This document shows positions 44,932-56,491 of a stretch of DNA of 64,000 bases, piece after piece (the stretch's first letter is position 1; every line of letters begins with the position of its first letter). Below the pieces are notes generated by a model, which searched no databases, was not told the DNA's origin, and saw only the letters and a program-made list of their open reading frames with translations. This DNA comes from Zygnema cylindricum (Eukaryota; Streptophyta; Zygnematophyceae; Zygnematales; Zygnemataceae): positions 408,148 to 472,147 of the forward strand of contig JBBHKE010002370.1 in assembly GCA_037447655.1 (NCBI GenBank), in the 5' to 3' direction. A program made the position numbers and the translations under genes.

Positions 44932-45690
44932 GTTTAATTGATAACGAAAAATACGATGACAACTTAATCAAAATTCCAAAAGTTCTAAACGAAAACCAAC
45001 GACAACAGTCTCTTCGCTGGACGCCGAACGTGCAATCAGCGATCCGACTGTCACGTCGCCAGCGACCAGATTGCCTCGGCGCGGGACTCGTCGCCGGCGC
45101 CGAGGCAGCGCCGAAGCCCTGTCAGCGCGCGCACCGGCGTCTTCCCGGCCTCGGCGTCTTCCCGGCTTCCTGTCGGCGCCAAGTCAGCGCCGACGCCCTC
45201 CCTGCGCCATGCCGGTGCTATTACAACATATAAGCATTCACAAATTTACAATTGAAGCAAAAAATAACCATTTTAAAATATCAAAATTGAATAAAGGCAA
45301 AATCACAATTGAAAAAAAAGTATCCATTTCTGTATGTCAACACTTAATAATGATAAATTCAGAATTGAAGCAAAAAATAACCATATTTGTATTTCAATTT
45401 GAATAATGACAAAATCATAATTGAAAATAAAAAATCCATCATATCCCTTTCGAGGCTTAATATGCTCCCACTCTGCTCCTCGAGGCCTAGACATGGCCGC
45501 CTGTGAAGAGGTTCGTGGAAGCTTCAAGTGTGGCTTCAATCAAGCCTTCAATGGCGGATTCAATGGCGGCTTCGTTGTAATGATGAACCGTACAATTTTT
45601 TTTCAAACTTCGCACGCGGAAATGAAACGTCACTTTTAGAAATTTCCGTACGTTGTATTCGTACCGTACAAATTTCTTTCAAACTTCGCG
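44932..45690 (+). repeat. Long direct repeat, copy 2 (with GC-rich core)
   Basis: Copy of 25930-26740. It has a small tandem expansion of GGCGTCTTCCCGG in the GC-rich core that copy 1 lacks. Confidence 0.85.
45429..45494 (-). pseudogene. hAT transposase N-terminal remnant
   Basis: Reads MSRPRGAEWEHIKPRKGYDG. It is the counterpart of 26411-26476 in the second copy of the long repeat. Confidence 0.7.
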
Positions 45691-46126
45691 CGCGAAAATA
45701 AAACGTCTCTTTTTTGAAATATCCGTACATAATTTCCGTACGTTTTCGTACGAAAACTATACGCATTTAACGAAAGATTCAAAATCTAAAAAAAATAACG
45801 AAATTTCGTAAAAATGTCAAAATCCGTACGAATGAGACATCTATGCCGTACACCCTTGGTTCTCTTGCACTCACAAGGGCTTTAAATAGTGTGTATTGTC
45901 TGTGTGTATTTGAACTTCAAGACGACTAAAGTCGTAAAACTTTATTACAGAAAGTGCAATGGAAAAACCATCAAAGTAAAGAAAAAGCACATGTAAAGAT
46001 TACAAGAGCCAACAATTACTAAAAACGAAACAAAACAAACAAACAAGGAAAACCAATAGCACTAGGCCAACTGGCAAGAATAAACAAACTACCAAAGATG
46101 ATTAGACAAAAAAGAAAAAACCCACA

Positions 46127-46515
46127 CTACATGATGCCCCACAATCCCAACAACTTAAATTTCACAACCCTGAAGATCGTGGATGTGGACTGGATCTCGA
46201 GGAGGAAGGTCTGGGAGGCCTCGCCTATCATCCGCCACCGTGCTTCGACGGAGAAGGGCCGCAGCTTAAGCTCGTTGAAGGGCAACTGATACACGCTGAA
46301 AGTAAAAAGCAACGAGAAGACTTGGGGGAGGACTCCCTGGACCCTGAATTCAAAATCTTTCTTAGCACAGTTACGGAGAACATCATCGAAAGACTTGTCC
46401 AAAGAACCAAAAATCTTTGTTGCAAATGGAACAGATTGGTCCGCTAGGTCTCGGTGAGCATAATCCCTTTCCTTAGAAGCTGCAACGTCCCAAGCCGCCA
46501 CGCCTGTATGCACTG
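46127..46515 (-). CDS. Terminal exon of an unidentified host gene
   Basis: An open reading of about 129 codons to a TAG/TGA-type stop at 46127, entered after a good acceptor (GTTTCTTCTCGTGCAG). The acceptor is doubled (CAGCAG), so the exon may start at 46515 or 46512. The peptide includes DYAHRDLADQSVPFATKIFG, FEFRVQGVLPQVFSLLFTFS and ARWRMIGEASQTFLLEIQ. Its composition is ordinary and it is not repetitive, but I do not recognise the family. Downstream on the minus strand an AATAAA occurs near 45940 as a possible poly(A) signal. Copia-3 is inserted about 31 bases upstream of the acceptor, in the intron. The gene's earlier exons would lie beyond 64,000 if the gene is still whole. It could also be a fragment of another element. 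Confidence 0.5.
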
Positions 46516-46546
46516 CTGCACGAGAAGAAACATGGGTCCCAGTCAG

Positions 46547-47566
46547 TGTTAAAATTACTAGATTTCTAGAGTATTTTTTAGGTCTAAATATATCAGTATA
46601 AAAAGGAAAAAGAAAAGGGCGGACAGCCTGCCTCCACCATCTCTCTCTAGCCACCATACTTGTTGTAGTCATAGCAGGATAGAGAGGGTGGTTGAGCCAT
46701 GGCTGCCTTAGTTCAACAGGCAAGACTAAAGAGTGACTTATGTCACTCTCAACAAAAGGTTGAGTCAGACAAGACTCGAACCACCGACCGGTAGAGTACG
46801 GCGTAGCCGTTAGCTCTAACCAGTCTGTCGTAGAAGTCCGTTAAGATACATAGGGTTTGATACGTATTTAAACTTGTACGTGGTCTTGAAACCGATTAAC
46901 TAAAATATGAACAAAGGAACATAAAACTAGTTAAAGTCTCAGTGCGGACGTCATTTCGCATGAAATAAATGAATCAGACATTTGTTTTGACGGTCGACAT
47001 TTAATGTCGGGTTTAATCCGACGACGTATATCACTGCCGAGATCGCATAATGGTCACTTTAGCGTTTATGGACCTGGCATGACGTGGTGCCACGTGGAGG
47101 GATAACATTTAGTCGCAGGAATTCCGGGGAACATACAGACGAGTTTAAGGGTGACACACGTCCACTCAGTGGCCTTGTCGTACACACGCTGTACAAAAAG
47201 GACATCGGTCGTAGTACCTTTTTGTACTTACAGTCGTGTGATTAGTCGTGTGATTGGTTCGTACTTCATTAGATAGGGGTTGTGAGAGGGGTTTAGGACT
47301 TAGGAAAATTTGGAAAGTAGACACCTCTCTCTTAGAGAGCTTTGAATAAAATTGGCATTTTTGTCGGCTTATAACTTATCCGCTGGTTGGCCGTTTTCAG
47401 TGATTCTTTTCGCTACAGACTCAAGGGAATCCAAGCTGCACAGGGGTGAAGTCAGACTGTTAGTTTGCCTTCTTGGGCAGCAGTGGTTGTGGCTTGAAGT
47501 GGGTTAGTTAAAAATTATCTAGAGCCTTCCTGAATTCTGTAGTCCGATGGAGGACACAGAATTTCA
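46547..47566 (+). mobile_element. Copia-3 5' LTR
   Basis: Begins TGTTAAAATTACTAG and ends in ATTTCA, 1020 bp, directly followed by the primer-binding site. It contains an antisense tRNA-like segment at about 46759-46835 with a near-perfect B box (GGTTCGAGTCT). GTCAG precedes it; the matching duplication should lie beyond the window. Confidence 0.85.
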
Positions 47567-47581
47567 GGTTATGGGCCCACC
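47567..47581 (+). promoter_or_regulatory. Copia-3 primer-binding site
   Basis: GGTTATGGGCCCACC. Its GTTATGGGCCC part is complementary, with one G:U-type difference, to the anticodon region of initiator tRNA-Met, as in Drosophila copia. The gag ATG (47571) lies within it. Confidence 0.75.
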
Positions 47582-49034
47582 TTTTAGGGTGACCACCTAC
47601 AATGGATTCTGGATTCATCTATTGGGAAGTCATGATGATGGGGGCTTTGTGTGAAAAACGATACTGGGGTATCGTCAGTGGACAAGTGAAAAGTCCACCT
47701 TCGGGAACTCAGTGGACAAGTGAAACGTCCACCTTCGGGAACTCCACCAGGAATTGGAGGAGTAAGGTTTCCTGCACCAGCGACTGCCTCAGCTGAGGAG
47801 GCGAATGATGGGGACAGCAGTGTGTCCGAAAAAAGGAAAGGGAAGGAGACACCCCTCACTCCTATTGCCACAGTACCAGGAGCGGCGGACGTGAAGACCG
47901 CGTAGAACGATACTCAAATGTGGGAAGACGTAAACATGGCTGCCAAGAACTTCATTCTAAGGCACCTCACTCAAGCTTTGGCCACCTCTCAACTTCACAT
48001 TTACAAGTTCGAGGAGTTGTGGGTGAGTACTATTCAGGAGCTCCATTTGGTTGAGCAAAAGCTAGTGAGTTACACTTACAAAGGATGAAAGATGTTAGAT
48101 TCTTGTAATGATCTCTCTTGTTTGTATATGGAGATGGAATGTGGCGGGTGGACAGGTACAATGAAGATGAAAGTTAACACTCTCATCATGAAGTTACTAG
48201 ACGAGTACGAGAACATAGTATACCAAGTACAGGAAATGACTTATAGTTCATGGAAGTGGAATACATTGGTCCGGATGATACCTGTGCTGGAAAATACAAT
48301 AGAGATTTGGAGAGGAGGAAAGAGCATTCAAGCTCTAGCTGCAGGAGGGGACCGATGGGGGAGAGATCCGAAGAAACCATACTAAGGGGAAAGAGATCAG
48401 TCTGGAGGACCGAGGCCTACAAAGAGTCTTTGTCGTTTTTGCAAAAAGTCGGGACACTTCATAGCAGATTGTGTAAAGCTGTTGCACCTGAGGCTCCAAG
48501 AGAACCGTGGAGGGGGTTCTTCCGCAGGGAAGAAGAAGGCACTTGTGGTCACAAAAGTGAAAGGAGAAACCAAGGATGAGTCATTTGAGGAGGAGGATGG
48601 GGAGCTTCTTCTTGATGAGAGTCTGGAGGAGAACGAAATCCCTCGGAAACAGAAGTGTTCTCTCGAAGCAATTCGGGAAGCTCCACATGAAGGATGGATT
48701 ATCGGATCTGGTGCATCCAGGCATATGTGTCGTGATAAGCATCTCTTTACTAAGCTAAGAAAAATCCCTACTGTAGAGTTAGAGTATGGGGATGGGAGAG
48801 TGGTTACAACAGATCTAGTGGGATCGGTAGATCTGAAAGTCTACTGGAGGGGAAGACTTCTATACTCACCTTCTCAGATGTACTCTACATTCCTCAGCTG
48901 AATAAATATCTTGTCTCTACATCTGTGTTAGATTAGAAAGAGTTTAATACCTTCACTAGAAAAGGGAGTCATTACAGCTAAATATGGGGATGAAGTTTAC
49001 TTCACGACAGACAAGGGTAGCCAAGGAATGTTCA
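47571..49034 (+). pseudogene. Copia-3 gag and protease part (broken)
   Basis: Homologous to the Copia-1 and Copia-2 Gag (FIYWEVMMMGALCEKRYWGI), followed by degraded zinc-knuckle and protease-like sequence (GWIIGSGASRHMCRD; the DSG catalytic Asp is Gly here). Several stops and frameshifts, e.g. at 47903, 48086 and 48382, and a deletion of the region between Gag blocks near 48030. It is interrupted at 49034 by Copia-2 and resumes at 61833. Confidence 0.85.
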
Positions 49035-49828
49035 TGTTAAAATCATTAGTTTTATATGGTAGTTTCTAGGTCTAAATTTAGTACAAATAGAAAAAGAAAA
49101 AGGCGGACAACCTGCCTCCACCTCCTCTCTCTACCCACCATATTTGTCGTAGTCATTGAGGGATAGAGAGGGTGGCTGAGCCATGGTTGTCCTAGCTTAA
49201 GCAAGCAGGGCTAAAGAGTGACTTATGTCACTCTCAACAAAAGGTTGAGTCCGGCACGACGCGAACCTATGACCGGCAGAGCGCGTCGTAGCCGTTAGCT
49301 CTAACCAGTCTGTCGTAGAAGTCCGTTAGGGTATATTAAGTTTGATAATTATATAAACACTGTTAAAACCATGATTCCAATTAACGGGATGACGAACAGA
49401 AGAACATATAACCAATGTTATATAGTGCGAACATTATGTCGCACGAAACCAAATGAACCAGACATTTGTTTTGACGGCGAACATTTAATATCGGATTTAA
49501 TCTGACGGCGTATATCACTGCCCAGATCGCGGAATGGTCACTTTGGTGTTTATGGACGTGGCATGACGTGGCACCACCCGGAGGGATGACATTTGGTCGC
49601 AGGGTTTTAGGCGAACATAAAGACAAGTTAAAAGTGGAGACGCGTCCACTCAATGGCGTTGCCGTACATAGGTCGTACAGAAAGTACATCAGCCATAGTA
49701 CTTTTCTGTACCCTACAGTGAACTGATTGGTTCGTACTTCAATAGATAGGGGTTGTGAGAGGGATTTAGGACATAGAGAATTTGGTAGATAGGTACCTAT
49801 CTCCCTTTGAGAGTTTGTATAAACTTGG
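49035..49828 (+). mobile_element. Copia-2 5' LTR, first part
   Basis: Begins TGTTAAAATCATTAG. Interrupted after 794 bp by Copia-1; the remaining 211 bp are at 56277-56487. An antisense tRNA-like segment lies at 49246-49321. The flank GTTCA (49030-49034) corresponds to GTTTA after the 3' LTR, a slightly decayed 5-bp duplication. Confidence 0.85.
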
Positions 49829-50876
49829 TGTAGAAACTAATGGTTTTAAAGTATTTTCTAGGTCTGAATAGAAATAAAGAAGCGGAGGCAGTCTACCTCT
49901 AACTTCTCTCTCCAACTCTCAAACTTGTCGCAGTCACTGAGAAATTGGAGAGGAAGCTAGAGCCATGGCTACCTAGGCTATCCTGAGGTTTACGGGAAAT
50001 TTATACTAGTTTAGGGATTATTTACTAAAAGGTATATGCCGGCCACAGGATTTGATCCTGGTACCTGCCGGCTGTCAGATAGTAGATAGCCGGTAGCCTT
50101 AGCCGTTAGGTCTAGAAGTAGTCTTACGTAGCATATAGTACGATATTAATTTAAACATTAATACGTAGGTAAAATCATTTAACTGTAACTCAGTACGGTA
50201 TACATAGATCTGGTAATGTATAAGTACGGAATACGGTACATGCACAAAATCAATACCGCGCATTTTATTTCGTAAGTGAAACGAATACCGGCATGTATTT
50301 ATTACAGCTACGATTAAATTAGATTCTAATCGGACGGCCGGAATTAGCACCGAGATTGCGGAAGAAGATTTCGGCGGTTTGTGGTCATCGCCACATCGGA
50401 TGACGCGTGGCGAAATTACATTGGATCGTGGAATCTCCGGAGATTATGGCACCGAATCCGGATTTGACATGTGTCGACATTTGGGACATGTCGTACAATG
50501 TTCGTACATAAAGTACATCGGTAGATGTACTTTTGCGTACGGAACTATATTCTGATTGGTTCCGTACATCAGTAGATAGAGTCTGTGAGAGAGATAGGAC
50601 TTAGAAAAATTAGGAGATAGGACCCTCTCTCCCAGAGAGCTTCTGTACAAAAGGTCAACTTTGACCCTTCATAACTTACTGCTCAGGGGAGCAAATTCAG
50701 AGATTCTTTTTGCTATCGACTCAGGGGAGTCTTGTCTTTACACGGGTGAAGGTGGTCAGAGTTTTTGTCTGCCAGGGTGGCAGTTATTTTTGCTTAAACA
50801 CAAAGGGGTCAGGATTATCCTAGAGGCTTCTTGGAAGCTGTCCACTCTGAGGACTTATGGAGGTCTCAGAGTTTCA
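49829..50876 (+). mobile_element. Copia-1 5' LTR
   Basis: 1048 bp, from TGTAGAAACT to GTTTCA, the same length as the 3' LTR (55224-56271) with only scattered differences, so the insertion is recent. CTTGG precedes it (49824-49828) and follows the 3' LTR. A tRNA-like segment in antisense orientation lies at 50041-50120, with a B-box-like GGATCAAATCC and a good T-arm stem. Confidence 0.92.
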
Positions 50877-50877
50877 C

Positions 50878-50891
50878 GTTATGGGCCCACC
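50878..50891 (+). promoter_or_regulatory. Copia-1 primer-binding site overlapping the gag start
   Basis: GTTATGGGCCCACC starts one base after the LTR end. It pairs with the anticodon-stem region of initiator tRNA-Met (GGGCYCAUAAC), implying a half-tRNA primer. The gag ATG is at 50881, inside the site. Confidence 0.75.
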
Positions 50892-51351
50892 CTCTAGGGT
50901 ACCAATCTTTAATGAAACTGGCTTCATATACTGGGAAAGTATGATGATAGGAGCTCTATGCGAAAAAAGGTTTTGGGGGATAGTGAGTGGACGATTGGGG
51001 CGTCGATCAAGTCTTGGAATTCCTCCAAGGTTTAAAGGAAGCAGATTCACCAGGAAAGAGGATTCACCTTCAACGGAGGAAACAAAGGAACGAGAGGTGG
51101 TGGACAAAGGAAAGGAGAAGGAGGCGACCACACCAATAGCAACTGGTTTAGCATTCATGTCACCTATTCCGAGGAACGAGGAGAATGATACTCAAACCTG
51201 GGACTTCAACAATAGGGCGGCAAAGCACTTCATCCTACGCCATCTCACTCAAGGACTTGCATGTCCTCATTTGCAGGTAGAGAGGGCATCCGATCTTTGG
51301 ATGGCTCTCATAGAGTACCGAAGTGGTACGATTCAGCAACAACAGTGCTGA
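50881..51351 (+). pseudogene. Copia-1 gag, N-terminal part (frameshifted)
   Basis: 157 codons starting MGPPSRVPIFNETGFIYWES. It contains the family-typical N-terminal Gag domain (HFILRHLTQGLACPHLQVE) and stops at 51349-51351 after GTIQQQQC. The homologous Copia-2 reading continues through this point (GTIQELQLAKQKL), and in Copia-1 the continuation lies in another frame from about 51345. So a small indel has broken Gag here. It is not at a recognised slippery site, so I read it as damage rather than programmed frameshifting. Confidence 0.85.
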
Positions 51352-54300
51352 TCACAAAGTTAAGGAGTATGTATACAAAGGGGGAAATATGTTGGATTTT
51401 TGCAATGAGCTTGCTACACTCTTCATGGAGCTAGAGAGTGCGGGAAAAGTTTTTAGTGAAAAAGAAAAGGTTAACTGTTTACTAATGAAGTTACCTGATG
51501 AGTTCGAGAACATAGTCAACCGTGTACAGGACTTGCCGGACTCAAGGTGGATATGGAACTCAGTGGTAGGGATGATTCTCGTTCGAGAGAATACGATTGA
51601 GATCCGAAGGGGAGGAAAGAGTGGCCAAGCCTTGGCAACAGCGACCGATTGGAGGAACAAGGATTCCCGGAAACCAGTCGGAAACTATGGGGGTAGGGAG
51701 CAGAAAAAACAGGTTGACGAGTTCGAACCAAGGGCTCCCAAAGGTTTATGTCATTTTTGTAAGAAACCGGGGCACTATATGGCAGAGTGCACCAAGCTAA
51801 CCGAGCTTCATTTAAAGGAGGGGCAGACCGGTGGTACCCCGAGAGGAAAGAAAAAGGCCCTTGTCACACAGGTACTTGAGGCGGAGTCCGAGGACGAGGA
51901 CGATGAGCTCCTTTTGGAAAAGGAGTGTGAGGCGAAAACTGAGGTTGAAATTCCACGAAGGCAGAAATGTGCTTACGCTGGATTGAAAGGTGAAGCAGGC
52001 TGGATTATAGATTCAGGTGCCTCAATGCACATGTGTAAGGATAGGCACTTGTTCACTAAGATAAGAAAGATTCCCACCGTAGAGATAGAGTACGGGGATG
52101 GGAGGATAGTCACCACTACTCTTGTAGGATCGGTAGATCTGAAAGTGTTAGTAGAAGGAAAGATATCCATATTAACATTCTCCGATGTATTGTTTATCCC
52201 GGAGCTGAACAAAAACCTTATCTCTACATCTATATTAGATGATAAGGGTTTTTTTACTAGCACTAGGGAAGGAGTCTTTACTGCTAGTTTTGAGGAGGAT
52301 GTCTATTTCATTGCTAAGAAAGGTAGCCATGGGATGTTTAAGCTGATCTTAAGTAATGAAATGAAGAAACTTTATTATGCTGGTGTTCATGATATTATGA
52401 TGTGGCATAAGAGGCTTGGGCATGTGAATCTAGATAAGTTAAGAGAGATGAAAAAGATGGGAGTGGTGGAAGGGATTCAGTTCAGTGAGAGTGATGATAT
52501 AAGTGATTGTAGTGGGTGTGCTCAAGGTAAAGCACACAGATTACCCTTTCCTAAAACAGCCACCTACAAGGGAGAAAAACATCTAGATCTAGTACACACA
52601 GATATTTGGGGACCGGCTAGAGTGCCCTCACCGGGGGGGAAGAGATTTATGATGACTATAACTGATGATTGGTCTCGGTATTCCCGGGTGTATTTTTTGA
52701 AAAACAAGTCAGAAGCTGAGGACTGTTTTAGACAATATAAAGCATGGAGCGAAAAACTCCATGAAACTCCAATCAAGAGAGTAAGGAGTGACAATGGTGG
52801 AGAGTATACTTCTAACCAGTTTGAAGATTTTTTGAGGGAAGATGGGGTTCAACACCAAAAGACAGTTCCAAAAAATCCGGAACAGAATGGGGTAGCTGAA
52901 AGGTTAAATAGAACACTAAGTGATAGTGCTAGAAGTATGTTGTCGGATAAGAAGATAAGAAAAAGGTTTTGGGCAGAAGCAATGAACTGTGCTAATTACC
53001 TCAAAAATAGAGTTCTTACTTCAGCTATAAAAGATCAAACACCTTATGAGAGATGGACAGGCCGGAAACCAGACTTATCTCATTTAAAGGTTTTCGGCTG
53101 TCAAGTATTCAGTCTAGATACAGATCGGTCTAATTGGAAGCTAGATCCTAAAGGAAAACCGGGATACTTATTAGGATATGATGAGGATGTTAAAGGATAT
53201 AGAGTTTATGATCTAAAAAGAGAAGATATAATCTTAGTAAAGCATCTAGTAGTTATGGATGAAGGAAAGTCTGTGGATCCCTTCAAATATACAAAGTCAG
53301 TAAAAATCAGATTTGAGTCAGAAAATTTTGATGACTTTGAGCTTCCTAACTATCCAGGTTTTAGAGACGATGACATTCTTGCAGGTACAAATCAGACTGA
53401 AAAAGACACGGCTGTGGAAACTCTAGTGACAACTCTACCCGTAGCGGAAGACGTGGTGGAAATTGATTCGGAATCAAGGGATAGGGGAGAAACCGAGTTT
53501 GTTCGAAAGAATCCACGAGAACCATCTATTCCGGCCTCAAATTTTGAAGGGGGAAGGAGAAGTAGTAAAAGACTGCAAGAAAAACAGGTTAATAACAAGG
53601 TAACAAAACTATCTCATCAAGATGAACCTCAAACTTATAGAGAGGCGATGACTTGTCCAGAAAGAAATCGGTGGAAGACAGCCATCAATGAAGAGATGGC
53701 CTCAATTATGGCAGCCGATACTTGGGAGCTGGTGGATTGTCCACCTAACCGAAAACCAATCGGTTGTAAGTGGGTTTTCAAATTAAAACTGAACCCAGAT
53801 AACACAATCGAGCGCTACAAGGCCCGACTAGTGGCAAAGGGATTTACACAAAAGGAGGGAATTGACTACGAGGAAACCTCTGCGCCGGTGGTCAGATTTC
53901 CCTCCGTCCGCATACTTCTCAGCTTGGCAGCAGCGGAAGACATGGAAGTGCACCAGATGGACATCAAAACATCCTTTTTGCATGGAGAATTGGAAGAGGA
54001 GATCTTCATGCGACAACCCGAAGGGTTTGTGGAAGAAGGAGAGGAGGGTAAGGTATGCCAGCTGATTAAATCTCTTTATGGTTTGAAACAGGCGCCTCGA
54101 CAGTGGAATAAGAAGCTTGATGAGTTTCTTACCGGTCTGGGATATATCCGGATCAGCTCAGATTACTCAATCTATGTTTTCGAAGATGAGGAAGGTTTTA
54201 TATTTATTGCAATTTATGTTGATGATTTGCTTGTTTTAAGTAAATCAATGGAAAAAATTAATAAACTGAAAACCGATCTTAAGGGGAGATTTGAAATGAA

Positions 54301-54436
54301 GGATATGGAGGAAGAAAAATATATTTTGGGAATTCATGTAGAGAGAGACCGAAAAAGAAAAATTATAAGATTGACTCAAAAGGAAGCAATAGGGAACTTG
54401 CTTGAAAAATTTCAAATGGATAAAGCTAATAGTTGA
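51323..54436 (+). pseudogene. Copia-1 Gag-Pol: zinc knuckle, protease, integrase, reverse transcriptase
   Basis: 1037 codons. In order, residues counted from 51323: the rest of Gag with MKLPDEFENIVNRVQ; a CCHC zinc knuckle (C143, C146, H151, C156); an aspartic protease DSGA (D230); the integrase HHCC finger (H362, H367, C396, C399); the integrase catalytic D427, D490, E526 with the D-x35-E spacing of integrases; a GAG-pre/linker region; and the reverse transcriptase with QMDIKTSFLHGELEEEIF and YVDDLL (965-970). The order protease-integrase-RT is that of Ty1/copia. It ends at a TGA (54434-54436) where Copia-3 has a Cys codon. The reading continues in the same frame after it, so one substitution separates RT from RNase H. 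Confidence 0.93.
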
Positions 54437-55210
54437 ACAACTCCAATGGAATTGAAGAAGGGAAGTGAGGGGAGTGAGGAAGAAGGAGTCATAGTCTTAG
54501 ACAAGGAATTATCTCTTGAAGAACAAAAGTTCATGCAGACTATTCCTTACAGGCAAGTAGTGGGAAGTCTAATCTATTTTATGAATTGTACCCGGCCGGA
54601 TTTAGCTGCAGCTGTAGGAGTGCTGAGTAGAAGTCTAAATGCTCCAACTAATAAGGATTGGGAGGCAGCTAAGAGAGTCCTTAGATACTTGGTAGGAACT
54701 AGAGATCTATGGTTGCATTTGGGTGGGGAGAATACTGACATCACTACTTGGAGTGATGCCAGTTATGGTGATGCTCCGATGAGGAGATGTACTTCTGGAT
54801 ATGTATTATATGTGGGTGATGGGGCTTGCTGTTGGAGTAGCAAACAGCAAAAGGTTATTGCTCAGTCCACCATGGAGGCTGAGTATATGGCCTCTTGCTC
54901 TGCTGTAAAAGAATTGATGTGGGTCAAGTCTTTGCTTGGTGAGCTTGGTCACCTTAAGAGTGGTGTGCAGAAAATATATTGTGATAATCAGGCAGCAATC
55001 GCTATTTCTGCCAATCCTAAACACCATTTTAAAGCCAAACACATGGACATCAGACTCAGCTTTGTTAGAGAGAAAGTAGAAAATAAAATAATCAGTTTAG
55101 AGTACCGACCAGATAGTGAGATGGTAGCAGATATGATGACCAAACCTGTGCCTTCCCCTAAGCTAATTTTCTGCAAGGAGAAGTGTGGTCTGAAATTAAA
55201 GATTGACTAG
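54437..55210 (+). pseudogene. Copia-1 RNase H part, after the stop
   Basis: Same frame as the upstream polyprotein. It contains the RT C-terminus (MQTIPYRQVVGSLIYFMNCT) and RNase H with the acidic residues in TWSDASYGD, STMEAEYM and YCDNQAA, ending in KCGLKLKID and a stop. This domain degrades the RNA strand during reverse transcription. It is complete in sequence but cut off from the reverse transcriptase by the TGA. Confidence 0.9.
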
Positions 55211-55223
55211 AAAATAAGGGGAG
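55209..55223 (+). promoter_or_regulatory. Polypurine tract
   Basis: GAAAATAAGGGGAG directly before the 3' LTR, the plus-strand primer site. The same tract stands before the Copia-2 3' LTR (60802-60815). Confidence 0.9.
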
Positions 55224-56271
55224 TGTAGAAACTAATGGTTTTAAAGTATTTTCTAGGTCTGAATAGAAATAAAGAAGGCGAGGCAGTCTACCTCTAACTT
55301 CTCTCTCCAACTCTCAAACTTGTCGCAGTCACTGAGAAATTGGAGAGGAAGCTAGAGCCATGGCTACCTAGGCTATCCTGAGGTTTACGGGAAATTTATA
55401 CTAGTTTAGGGATTATTTACTAAAAGGTATATGCCGGCCACAGGATTTGATCCTGGTACCTGCCGGCCGTCAGATAGTAGATAGCCGATAGCCTTAGCCG
55501 TTAGGTCTAGAAGTAGTCTTACGTAGCATATAGTACGATATTAATTTAAACATTAATACGTAGGTTAAATCATTTAACTGTAACTGAGTACGGTATACAT
55601 AGATCCGGTAATGTATAAGTACGGAATACGGTACATGCACAAAATCAATACCGCGCATTTTATTTCGTAAGTGAAACGAATACCGGCATGTATTTATTAC
55701 GGCTACGATTAAATTAGATTCTAATCGGACAGCCGGAATTAGCGCCGAGATCGCGGAAGAAGATTTCGGCGGTTTGTGGTCATCGCCACATCGGATGACG
55801 CGTGGCGAAATTACATTGGATCGTGGAATCTCCGGAGATTATGGCACCGAATCCGGATATGACATGTGTCGACATTTGGGACATGTCGTACAATGTTCGT
55901 ACATAAAGTACACCGGCAGATGTACTTTTGCGTACGGAACTGTATTCAGATTGGTTCCGTACATCAGTAGATAGAGTCTGTGAGAGAGATAGGACTTAGA
56001 AAAATTAGGAGATAGGACCCTCTCTCCCAGAGAGCTTCTGTACAAAAGGTCAACTTTGACCCTTCATAACTTACTGCTCAGGGGAGCAAATTCAGAGATT
56101 ATTTTTGCTATCGACTCAGGGGAGTCTTGTCTTCACAGGGGTGAAGGTGGTCAGAGTTTTTGTCTGCCAGGGTGGCAGTTATTTTTGCTTAAACACAAAG
56201 GGGTCAGGATTATCCTAGAGGCTTCTTGGAAGCTGTCCACTCTAAGGACTTATGGAGGTCTCAGAGTTTAA
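55224..56271 (+). mobile_element. Copia-1 3' LTR
   Basis: 1048 bp. The last bases are GTTTAA where the 5' LTR has GTTTCA. CTTGG follows (56272-56276), completing the 5-bp duplication. tRNA-like segment at 55436-55515. Confidence 0.92.
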
Positions 56272-56276
56272 CTTGG

Positions 56277-56487
56277 CATTATTGCCGACTCATAACTTAT
56301 CGGTTGGTTGGCCGTCTTTAGTAATTCTTTTTGCTACGGACTCAGGGGAGTCCATGCTGCACAGGGGTGCAATCAAATTGTCAGTTTGCCTTCTTTGGCA
56401 GCAGTGGTTGTGGCTTGAAGTGGGCTAGTTAAATACTATCTAGAGGCTTCCTATATTCTGTAGTCCTATGGAGGACACAGAATTACA
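56277..56487 (+). mobile_element. Copia-2 5' LTR, second part
   Basis: Continues the LTR from 49828 (CATTATTGCCGACTCATAAC), as shown by the uninterrupted Copia-2 3' LTR near 61610. Ends in ATTACA. Confidence 0.9.
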
Positions 56488-56491
56488 AGTT

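Noticed and set aside
46759-46835. Genuine tRNA gene on the minus strand
   Set aside because: Box motifs are present, but acceptor-stem pairing is not convincing and the sequence repeats within LTRs.
51340-51355. Programmed ribosomal frameshift between Gag and Pol in Copia-1
   Set aside because: The shift falls inside conserved Gag sequence that is continuous in Copia-2, and no slippery heptamer is present. It is better explained as a mutation.
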